DNA of 8,099 bases from Actinomycetes bacterium (lineage in GTDB: Bacteria > Actinomycetota > Actinomycetes > S36-B12). How positions within the stretch are numbered: position 1 is the stretch's first letter; each line of letters opens with the position of its first letter. Positions 1 to 5,366 of the stretch are shown here, one piece after another. The stretch covers positions 1-8,099 of the forward strand of contig JAUHZW010000089.1 of NCBI GenBank assembly GCA_030425745.1, read 5' to 3'. Under the pieces are notes generated by a model. The model saw nothing but the letters and a program-made list of their open reading frames with translations. It searched no databases and was not told where the DNA came from. The translations under genes were made by a program, and so were the position numbers.

Positions 1-660
1 GTGGCATCCATGGCCTTTGCGCCGAGGATGCATGTCTTCCCCGGTGGCCGTCTGGACGACATCGACTTCGCGACCCCGATCACCCTGGCCGGGGCCGATC
101 TGGACGTGCTCGCGCTGCGGGCCAGCGCCGACGTCGGCGAACTGCGTGCGCTGTATGCCTGCGCGGTGCGGGAGACCCTCGAGGAGGCCGGCATCGAGCT
201 CGGCACCGTCACGTGCGACGGATCCCTGCAGGTCGATCCCGGTGAGCTGCCCATCGTCGACCACTGGGTCACGCCCGAGTCCGAGCCTCGCCGCTACGAC
301 GTGCGGTTCTTCGCCGCCATGGTCACCGGTGATGACGCGCGACTCACCACGACGGAGGCCGACGAGGCCCTGTGGGTGCGGCCACCCGATGCGTTGAGCG
401 CGCTGGCCACGGGCGAGATGCCGATGCTCCCCCCGACGGAGAGCGTGCTGCGATGGCTGACCGGTTTCACGAGTGCGTCGGAGGCCGTGTTGGCCGGATC
501 GCAGCGCGAGGTGCTTCCGCTGCTGCCCCGCCGGATCCCCGACGGGCAGGGCCGTGCGACCTGGGCCTTCGTGCATGACCGCACCGGCGAGGTCCTGCGG
601 ATGCCTGTCGATGCGCCGCACACGCGCGAGTCCGACGGGCGCCCGATGGAGGCACCGTGA
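1..660 (+). CDS. NUDIX hydrolase, RP2p/NUDT19-like, 5' end outside window
   Basis: Probably hydrolyses a nucleoside-diphosphate-linked substrate; the substrate cannot be read from sequence. Visible are HVFPGG (residues 11-16 of the visible part) and RETLEEAGI (57-65), the catalytic REUxEExGU half of the NUDIX box. About 40 residues separate FPGG from RE, far more than in a classical contiguous NUDIX box; an insertion here is a known trait of the RP2p/NUDT19-type subfamily. WVTP and RRYDVRFF follow at about 89-104, also typical of that group. The frame is open to base 1, and the GTG there most likely encodes an internal Val: relatives have a strand and an Arg-rich segment before MAFAP, so the true start lies upstream. 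The stop overlaps the next gene's GTG by 4 bases (GTGA), implying translational coupling. Family assignment is firm, substrate unknown. Confidence 0.88.
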   Translation: MASMAFAPRMHVFPGGRLDDIDFATPITLAGADLDVLALRASADVGELRALYACAVRETLEEAGIELGTVTCDGSLQVDPGELPIVDHWVTPESEPRRYDVRFFAAMVTGDDARLTTTEADEALWVRPPDALSALATGEMPMLPPTESVLRWLTGFTSASEAVLAGSQREVLPLLPRRIPDGQGRATWAFVHDRTGEVLRMPVDAPHTRESDGRPMEAP

Positions 661-1502
661 GTGGTCACGTCCTGCCGTTGGCCGGCTCCACGGCCGAGTG
701 GCACGGCGGGGAGGTCACCCCGGTGGCCACCTGCGTGCTCGCCCCCAACGCCTCACCGTGGACCCTGGACGGCACCAACACCTGGATCGTCGGCGACCAT
801 GACGTCGTCGTCGTGGATCCCGGTCCGGGCGACCCCGTGCACCTGAACGCGCTCCGAGAGCACGTGTCGTCCCGCGACCTGCGGGTCCGGTGCGTCGTCC
901 TCACCCATGGTCACCTCGACCACTCCGAGGGCGCGCGGGAGTTCGCCGAGTCACTGGGGGTGGGCGTTCGGGCGTTCGATCCCGCGCACCGTCTGGGTGA
1001 CGAGGGGCTCGCTGAGGGCGACGTCATCGTGGTGGGTGATCGTGAGCTGCGGGTCGTCGTCACCCCAGGGCATTCGTCGGACAGTGTGAGTCTGGTGATC
1101 GCGGACGACGGATCCCTCATCACCGGCGACACCGTGCTGGGGCGCGGCACATCTCTGGTCGCGTGGCCCGACGGATCGCTGGGGGATTACCTGACCAGCC
1201 TGCAGCGTCTGCGCGAGGTGGTCTCTGACGGTGCGCTGAGGCGGATCCTGCCCGGCCACGGGCCGGTCCTCAGCGACCCGGCTGTGGTGCTCGACGCGTA
1301 TCTCGACCATCGGCGAGCGCGGTTGGCGGAGGTGCGGGGGGTGTTCGACAGCGGGGTGACCGATCCGTCAGAGATCGTCGAGATCGTCTACGCGGATGTG
1401 CCGCGGGAGGTGTGGCCGGCGGCCGAGCTCACCGTGCGGGCGCAGGTCGCGTACCTGCAGGAGATCACCGGGCGCGGCGGCCCAGACGCTCAACGTCCAT
1501 GA
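657..1502 (+). CDS. Metallo-beta-lactamase fold hydrolase, LACTB2-like
   Basis: A 281-residue soluble metallohydrolase of the glyoxalase II / LACTB2 branch. The signature THGHLDH gives metal ligands H84, H86, D88 and H89; H139 (TPGHS), D158 (TGDT) and H201 (PGHGP) complete a two-metal site. The LDGTNTWIV segment (38-45) and an Arg-rich C-terminal helical region after about residue 205 match LACTB2-type proteins, some of which are RNA endonucleases; RNase, thioesterase or other esterase activity cannot be told apart here. The GTG start at 657 has GGAGG at 648-652, four bases upstream, and overlaps the preceding NUDIX stop by 4 bases, so the two are probably made together. The last 38 bases run over the 3' end of crp on the other strand. 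This gene sits next to crp in M. tuberculosis too (Rv3677c, from memory). Confidence 0.92.
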   Translation: MSGHVLPLAGSTAEWHGGEVTPVATCVLAPNASPWTLDGTNTWIVGDHDVVVVDPGPGDPVHLNALREHVSSRDLRVRCVVLTHGHLDHSEGAREFAESLGVGVRAFDPAHRLGDEGLAEGDVIVVGDRELRVVVTPGHSSDSVSLVIADDGSLITGDTVLGRGTSLVAWPDGSLGDYLTSLQRLREVVSDGALRRILPGHGPVLSDPAVVLDAYLDHRRARLAEVRGVFDSGVTDPSEIVEIVYADVPREVWPAAELTVRAQVAYLQEITGRGGPDAQRP

Positions 1503-2145
1503 TCAGCACCTGACGGGACTCCAGTCGGATCCAGCCGCGCTGCGCGAAGTCGGCAAGGGCCTTGTTGACCGTCTCGCGGGAGGCGCCGACCAGCTGAGCG
1601 AGCTCCTCCTGCGTCATGTCATGCGTGACCATGAGGCCCTCCGGGGTGACCTCCCCGAACTTCTCGCCGAGGTCCATGAGCGCCTTGGCCACACGACCGG
1701 GCACGTCGGAGAACACGAGATCGGCCATGGCCTCATTGGTGCGACGGATGCGGCGAGCGAGAGCCTGCAGCAGCGCGGCGGCCACCTCGGGGCGTCCGCT
1801 GAGCCAGGGCTTGAGCTGATCGTGACCGAGGGCAAGCACCACGGAGTCGGTGAGGGCCGTCGCGGTCGACGTGCGAAGGCCCGGATCGAACAGGCTCAAC
1901 TCGCCGAACATCTCGCCGGGGCCCAGCACGCCGAGCAGGGACTCGCGGCCGTCGACCGACGTCTGACCGAGCTTCACCTTGCCCTCGACGATGACGTACA
2001 TGTGGTCGCCCGGCTTGCCCTCGGCGAAGATCACCTCGCCCTTCCCGATATCCCGGGGGATGAGGGACGCACGCAGCGCGGCGGCACCCTCGGGATCCAG
2101 GGCGGCGAACAGCGGTGACTGGAGGAAGGCGTCGTCCACGGTCAT
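1465..2145 (-). CDS. crp: Crp/Fnr-family cAMP-receptor-type transcription regulator
   Basis: Homologue of actinobacterial CRP/GlxR (Rv3676 in M. tuberculosis), a global regulator. With the ATG at 2145 it has 226 residues. The cyclic-nucleotide barrel spans about 12-125, with FAEGKPGD (40-47) and the phosphate-binding cassette GEL (81-83) plus R91-T92-S93, equivalent to E. coli CRP E72, R82 and S83, so cAMP binding is expected. After the dimer helix come DVPGRVAKAL (147-156) and a winged helix-turn-helix at about 178-201, with ASRETVNKAL as the recognition helix; R190, E191 and K195 are the probable base contacts. The C-terminus ERLGRRAR matches the family end, so the overlap with the convergent hydrolase gene is genuine. 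The start is uncertain: a GTG at 2139, giving VDDAF as in Streptomyces, has better spacing (9 bases) from GGAG than the ATG (3 bases). The longer open frame to 2226 lacks family similarity. Confidence 0.95.
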   Translation of the reverse strand: MTVDDAFLQSPLFAALDPEGAAALRASLIPRDIGKGEVIFAEGKPGDHMYVIVEGKVKLGQTSVDGRESLLGVLGPGEMFGELSLFDPGLRTSTATALTDSVVLALGHDQLKPWLSGRPEVAAALLQALARRIRRTNEAMADLVFSDVPGRVAKALMDLGEKFGEVTPEGLMVTHDMTQEELAQLVGASRETVNKALADFAQRGWIRLESRQVLIMDVERLGRRAR

Positions 2146-2148
2146 CAA

Positions 2149-2152
2149 CTCC
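2149..2152 (-). promoter_or_regulatory. Ribosome binding site GGAG of crp
   Basis: GGAG on the minus strand lies 3 bases before the ATG at 2145 and 9 bases before the in-frame GTG at 2139. It shows that crp starts in this cluster and not at the open-frame limit near 2226. The spacing favours GTG; codon preference favours ATG. Confidence 0.5.
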
Positions 2153-2161
2153 ACAATCAGG

Positions 2162-2176
2162 TCACCGTCGCGGTGA
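2162..2176. repeat. Inverted repeat in the crp leader, 6-bp arms, 3-base centre
   Basis: TCACCG and CGGTGA flank a 3-base centre, starting 17 bases before the crp ATG. In crp mRNA this could fold into a small stem just upstream of the ribosome binding site; as DNA it could be an operator. The half-sites point opposite to the CRP consensus (TGTGA-N6-TCACA), so it is not a standard CRP box. Confidence 0.4.
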
Positions 2177-2189
2177 GTCCACGGGCGGG

Positions 2190-2205
2190 TCCGCGGCGCA
2201 TCACA
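2190..2205. promoter_or_regulatory. Possible degenerate CRP half-site upstream of nth
   Basis: TCACA at 2201-2205 is a perfect right half of the CRP/GlxR consensus. The left half at the correct N6 spacing (TCCGC) matches at only two of five positions. If nth starts transcription at 2238, the site is centred near -41, the class II activator position. The evidence is one good half-site and its placement, so this is tentative. Confidence 0.18.
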
Positions 2206-2225
2206 GCGGGCGGTCCTGCGCGACA

Positions 2226-2232
2226 TACGCTA
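2226..2232. promoter_or_regulatory. Candidate shared -10 element for divergent nth and crp
   Basis: On the plus strand TACGCT (2226-2231) fits the TANNNT form of an actinobacterial -10 box and ends 6 bases before the nth ATG, so transcription would start at or next to that A and give a leaderless mRNA. On the minus strand TAGCGT (2232-2227) fits the same consensus, predicting a crp start near 2220 and a leader of about 75 bases. No clear -35 box is visible on either side. Inference from sequence only. Confidence 0.4.
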
Positions 2233-2237
2233 TCGGC

Positions 2238-2960
2238 ATGGCAGGAAAGGGCGACAGGGGTGTCTCCGAAGATCCCACGACGCTGAAGCGTCGCGCCCGG
2301 CGCATCGTCAAGGTCCTCGGCGAGACCTATCCGGATGCGCACTGCGAACTGGACTTCACCGATCCGCTGGAACTGCTCGTTGCCACGGTGCTGAGTGCCC
2401 AGTGCACCGACCAGCGCGTCAACAAGGTGACCCCCGCTCTGTTCGCCCGGTACCCCGACGCCGAGGGCTACGCCGGTGCCGACCGCGAGGAGCTCGAGGC
2501 TCTCATCGCGCCGACCGGGTTCTACCGGCAGAAGGCCAAGACCCTCCAGGCGCTCGGGCAGGGCATCTGCGACCGGTTCGGCGGTGAGGTGCCCGGCCGG
2601 CTCGAGGACCTCGTCACGCTGCCCGGGGTCGGCCGGAAGACGGCCAACGTGGTCCTCGGCGACGCCTTCGGCATCCCCGGCATCACGGTCGACACCCATC
2701 TCGGGCGGCTGGCGCGGCGATTCGGGTGGACGCAGGAGAAGGATCCGGACAAGGTCGAGCGCGACCTCATGGAACTGTTCCCGCGCAAGGACTGGACCCT
2801 GATGTCCCACCGGGTCATCTGGCATGGACGACGACGCTGCCACGCCAAGCGCCCGGCCTGCGGCGCCTGCCCGGTGGCGCGCTGGTGCCCGGCGTTCGGT
2901 GAGGGACCGACCGATCCCGACGAGGCAGAGCGACTCGTCCGCGATTCGGGGCGCGCGTGA
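2238..2960 (+). CDS. nth: Endonuclease III (DNA glycosylase / AP lyase)
   Basis: Bifunctional base-excision-repair enzyme that removes oxidised pyrimidines and cleaves the abasic strand through a Schiff base. The 240-residue length is slightly above E. coli Nth (211) because of N- and C-terminal extensions. The helix-hairpin-helix LPGVGRKTANVV (128-139) carries catalytic K134, and VDTHLGR (151-157) carries catalytic D152. The [4Fe-4S] motif C201-x6-C208-x2-C211-x5-C217 has the exact canonical spacing. LSAQCTDQRVN (52-62) is another family hallmark. The ATG at 2238 was chosen because family similarity begins about 15 residues later, and a -10-like box 6 bases upstream with no Shine-Dalgarno site suggests leaderless translation. 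The stop overlaps the next gene's GTG by 4 bases. In M. tuberculosis a thioredoxin-like gene (Rv3673c, from memory) follows nth; none is present here. Confidence 0.97.
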   Translation: MAGKGDRGVSEDPTTLKRRARRIVKVLGETYPDAHCELDFTDPLELLVATVLSAQCTDQRVNKVTPALFARYPDAEGYAGADREELEALIAPTGFYRQKAKTLQALGQGICDRFGGEVPGRLEDLVTLPGVGRKTANVVLGDAFGIPGITVDTHLGRLARRFGWTQEKDPDKVERDLMELFPRKDWTLMSHRVIWHGRRRCHAKRPACGACPVARWCPAFGEGPTDPDEAERLVRDSGRA

Positions 2961-3649
2961 CGCAGCAGTGGTCCCGCATCGGCCGGGTGCACGCCACGGC
3001 CGTGCAGCACCTGCCGGCATGGCTCCGGCCGGTCGCGGACGTCGTAGCGACGGTCACGGCCGAGCAGCTGACCCGGTTCGTCCCCCCGCACGGGGAGGGG
3101 CGTCATTCCGCGGTGCTGCTGCTGTTCGGCCCAGACCGCGACATCCTCATCATCCAGCGAGCGAGCACCATGCGATCGCATGCCGGTCAGCCGGCGCTGC
3201 CCGGTGGGGCGATCGACGAGGGTGATGAGTCCGCCGTCCACGCGGCGCTGCGCGAGGCCATGGAGGAGACCGGCCTCGACCCGGCGGGCGTCCGGGTGTT
3301 CGCCGAACTGCCGGACCTGTGGGTCCCGGTCTCCGCATTCGTCGTCACGCCGGTGCTCGGCTGGTGGGAGCATCCGTGCTCCGTCTCGGTCGGCGATCCG
3401 GCCGAGGTCGAGAGCGTCCACCTCGTGGGCATCGACGAGTTCCTCGATCCGGCGAACCGGCTCCAGGTCGTCACGCCGTCGGGCTTTGTCGGGCCCGCCT
3501 TCGAGGTGCAGGGGCTGCTGGTCTGGGGTTTCACCGCCGGGCTGATCTCGCGACTGTTCGACGCGGTGGGCTGGACGCTGCCGTGGGATGAGACGCGGAC
3601 GCTCACGTTCGACGGTGAGAGCTTCTCCGACCCGGGGGCTGTCGAGTGA
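2957..3649 (+). CDS. NUDIX hydrolase, probable CoA pyrophosphatase type
   Basis: A 230-residue NUDIX protein expected to split CoA or CoA-like dinucleotides into 3',5'-ADP and phosphopantetheine. Immediately before the box, IIQRASTMRSHAGQPALPGG (65-84) carries the R, R, GQ and LPGG positions of the UPF0035/CoAse signature. The catalytic half REAMEETGL (99-107) supplies metal-binding E103 and E104. The loop between GG and RE is one residue longer than the general NUDIX consensus, which is normal for this subfamily. The N-terminal ~45 residues and the C-terminal tail after ~205 resemble the usual actinobacterial orthologue (Rv3672c in M. tuberculosis). The GTG start overlaps nth (GTGA) with no strong Shine-Dalgarno site, so translation is probably coupled. 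It is followed 13 bases later by marP. CoA specificity is inferred from family and locus. Confidence 0.9.
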   Translation: MTQQWSRIGRVHATAVQHLPAWLRPVADVVATVTAEQLTRFVPPHGEGRHSAVLLLFGPDRDILIIQRASTMRSHAGQPALPGGAIDEGDESAVHAALREAMEETGLDPAGVRVFAELPDLWVPVSAFVVTPVLGWWEHPCSVSVGDPAEVESVHLVGIDEFLDPANRLQVVTPSGFVGPAFEVQGLLVWGFTAGLISRLFDAVGWTLPWDETRTLTFDGESFSDPGAVE

Positions 3650-3662
3650 GCGCGGGCGCGCC

Positions 3663-4850
3663 ATGAGCATCGTCGACTGGATCCTCATCGGTGCCCTGAT
3701 CCTGTTCGCCCTGGCCGGCTGGTTCCGGGGCTTCGTCGCGGGCCTGCTGTCGTTCGTCGGCTTCCTCGGCGGCGGGCTGGCCGCAGCCTTCGTCCTGCCC
3801 GGCATCCTCGACGGATTCATCGACACCGAGTGGCTCCTCATCGCCGCGGTCGCGTTCGGGGTGCTCATCACCGCGCTGATCGGGCAGTTCGCGGCGTCGA
3901 TCCTGGGACGCCGGCTGCGCGACGGCATCACCTGGCGCCCCGTCCGACTCGTCGACAACATCGCCGGTGCCGCGTTGAATGTGTTCGCGTTCGCGGCGGT
4001 GGTGTGGATCATCGCGAGTGCGCTGGCCTACCTGCCGGTCGGTCCGGTGTCGGAGCAGGTGACCCAGTCACGCGTGCTCGTCGCACTGGACTCGGTAGTG
4101 CCGGTACAGGCGCGCAACGCGTTCTCGAGCCTGCGGTCGATCGTCGGGCAGACCTCCGTGCCGCGGGTGTTCTCCGGTCTTGCCCAGATCACCGGGCCGG
4201 ATGTCGATCCGCCCGATCCGGCTGCCATCACGCGCAAGGTCGACGATGCCCGCGAGTCCGTCGTCCAGGTGTCCGGTGAGACGCCCGAGTGCGCGTCCGG
4301 GGTGACGGGCTCGGGCTTCGTGGTGGACGACGGTCTGGTCATGACGAACGCTCACGTGGTGGCCGGAGTCGATGCACCGCAGGTGCGCGTGCGGCAGGGA
4401 GATCCTGCGCTTCAGGCCGCAGTCGTCTACTTCGATCCGTCGACCGACATCGCGCTGCTGTCAGTGCCGGATCTCGGCTCGCCGTCGCTGCGGTTCGCGG
4501 CCGAGCCGGCGCGGTCGGGCGATCCGGCCGTCGTGGCGGGGTTCCCGTCGTCGGGCCCCTACCGGACCGAGCCCGTGCGCATCCGCACCACGGTGCGGGC
4601 CGTGGGCGATGACATCTACGGACAGGCGGGGGTCGAGCGCGAGGTCTACGCATTCCGCGGTGTGGTCCTGCCCGGCAACTCCGGCGGTCCGCTGCTGGCG
4701 CCCAACGGACGGGTGCTCGGACTGGTCTTCGGTGCCGATGAGGAGGCCGAGTCGACCGGCTACGCGCTGACGGCGGCCGAGTTGCAGGAGGCCTTGGACG
4801 CTCCGCGCGACAGGCGGGTCGACACCGGCTCGTGCCGCATCCGCGACTGA
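3663..4850 (+). CDS. marP: Membrane-anchored periplasmic serine protease MarP
   Basis: Homologue of MarP (Rv3671c), the acid- and oxidative-stress protease of M. tuberculosis that acts outside the membrane. 395 residues, against 397 in MarP. The N-terminal half has four hydrophobic helices at about 6-20, 23-47, 57-82 and 98-124 (CvpA-like membrane domain). After a linker, the chymotrypsin-like domain at about 195-385 carries H231 (TNAHVV), D262 (STDIALL) and S340 (GNSGGP). C210 and C391 fall at the positions of the MarP disulfide Cys214-Cys395, so redox control of the active conformation is likely retained. The ATG at 3663 was chosen because it opens directly on the first membrane helix; the Arg-rich extension of the longer open frame overlaps the NUDIX gene. 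No strong ribosome binding site is visible. Likely co-transcribed with nth and the NUDIX gene. Confidence 0.95.
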   Translation: MSIVDWILIGALILFALAGWFRGFVAGLLSFVGFLGGGLAAAFVLPGILDGFIDTEWLLIAAVAFGVLITALIGQFAASILGRRLRDGITWRPVRLVDNIAGAALNVFAFAAVVWIIASALAYLPVGPVSEQVTQSRVLVALDSVVPVQARNAFSSLRSIVGQTSVPRVFSGLAQITGPDVDPPDPAAITRKVDDARESVVQVSGETPECASGVTGSGFVVDDGLVMTNAHVVAGVDAPQVRVRQGDPALQAAVVYFDPSTDIALLSVPDLGSPSLRFAAEPARSGDPAVVAGFPSSGPYRTEPVRIRTTVRAVGDDIYGQAGVEREVYAFRGVVLPGNSGGPLLAPNGRVLGLVFGADEEAESTGYALTAAELQEALDAPRDRRVDTGSCRIRD

Positions 4851-4851
4851 C

Positions 4852-4870
4852 GATCCCGGTTGCGGGGATC
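4852..4870 (+). terminator. Candidate intrinsic-type hairpin after marP
   Basis: GATCCC and GGGATC form a perfect 6-bp stem with a 7-base loop starting one base after the marP stop. No T-run follows, so it would be a tail-less hairpin of the sort proposed for high-GC actinobacteria, or only an mRNA 3'-end stabiliser. Terminator function is inferred. Confidence 0.38.
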
Positions 4871-4887
4871 CGGTGGGAGGGGACACT
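4860..4887 (+). promoter_or_regulatory. Weak candidate promoter for the Rieske gene
   Basis: TTGCGG (4860-4865) and GACACT (4882-4887) are 16 bases apart, and the second ends 6 bases before the ATG at 4894, the same arrangement as at nth. The -10 lacks its first T, and the -35 lies partly in the hairpin loop after marP. Read-through from marP is equally possible. Confidence 0.2.
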
Positions 4888-4893
4888 GGAGGC

Positions 4894-5352
4894 ATGACGA
4901 ACGACGATGCCTCCGTTGCCGACCCGTCCCGCCGCACCTTCCTCATCGGCATGTGTGGTGCCGCTGCCCTCGCCGCGGGTGTGGGCCCGGCTCTGCTGGC
5001 CGACGACGCCGTCGCCGCCACCGGCATCAAGCGCAAGAAGAACGGCAAGGTCGTCGTGACCGTCCGCAAGGTGCCGGAGCTGCGCAAGGTCGGGGGTCGC
5101 GTGCTGCTCGGCACCGTCAAGGGTGCACCGGTCGCCGTGGTGCGCACCGGATCGTCGACCTACGAGGCGCTCGATCTGTCATGCACGCATCAGGGCGTGA
5201 CGGTGCGCGAGTCCGCGAACGGCTGGACCTGTCCGGCACACGGATCGCAGTTCGCCGAGGACGGTGAGGTGACGCGCGGACCGGCCATGGCCAACCTCGC
5301 GCTGGTGCGCACCCGATGGAACGCTCGGAAGGGCCGCCTCACCGTCGGCTGA
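4894..5352 (+). CDS. Tat-exported Rieske [2Fe-2S] protein
   Basis: A 152-residue electron-transfer protein predicted to act outside the membrane. The N-terminus holds a twin-arginine motif SRRTFLI (12-18), a hydrophobic stretch (about 16-36) and an AVAA-type cleavage region (39-42); C21 is not in a lipobox, so it is probably not a lipoprotein. The Rieske cluster ligands are C97-x-H99 and C113-x2-H116, in CTHQG and CPAHGS, 13 residues apart. The extra cysteine pair that forms the bc1-type disulfide is missing: V102 stands where CTHxGC proteins have Cys, and A115 where CPCHG has Cys. The start is the ATG at 4894; a GTG at 4873 would add seven residues without extending any motif. GGAGG sits only one base before the ATG, too close to act as a normal ribosome site. 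No redox partner is encoded beside it on this strand; the convergent flavoprotein is the only nearby oxidoreductase. Confidence 0.9.
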   Translation: MTNDDASVADPSRRTFLIGMCGAAALAAGVGPALLADDAVAATGIKRKKNGKVVVTVRKVPELRKVGGRVLLGTVKGAPVAVVRTGSSTYEALDLSCTHQGVTVRESANGWTCPAHGSQFAEDGEVTRGPAMANLALVRTRWNARKGRLTVG

Positions 5353-5366
5353 CAACCCGTCCCGAG

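Noticed and set aside
1470..1483. GGGC/GCCC hairpin at the convergent MBL-crp junction, considered as a terminator
   Set aside because: Only a 4-bp stem, wholly inside both coding sequences, with no T-run.
1396..2118. Long plus-strand open frame opposite crp
   Set aside because: It is the complementary shadow of crp, which has a complete cyclic-nucleotide domain and helix-turn-helix; the shadow has no recognisable domain.
2146..2226. N-terminal extension of crp up to 2226
   Set aside because: The extra residues are Arg/Pro/Asp-rich and unlike any CRP, cover the promoter region, and a GGAG plus ATG/GTG cluster lies downstream.
3588..3662. N-terminal extension of marP
   Set aside because: It overlaps the NUDIX coding end and would place an Arg-rich stretch ahead of the first membrane helix; the ATG at 3663 fits MarP length.
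2522..4012. Very long minus-strand open frame opposite nth, NUDIX and marP
   Set aside because: A GC-bias shadow spanning three real genes on the plus strand; the translation is Arg/Pro/Ser-rich without any motif.
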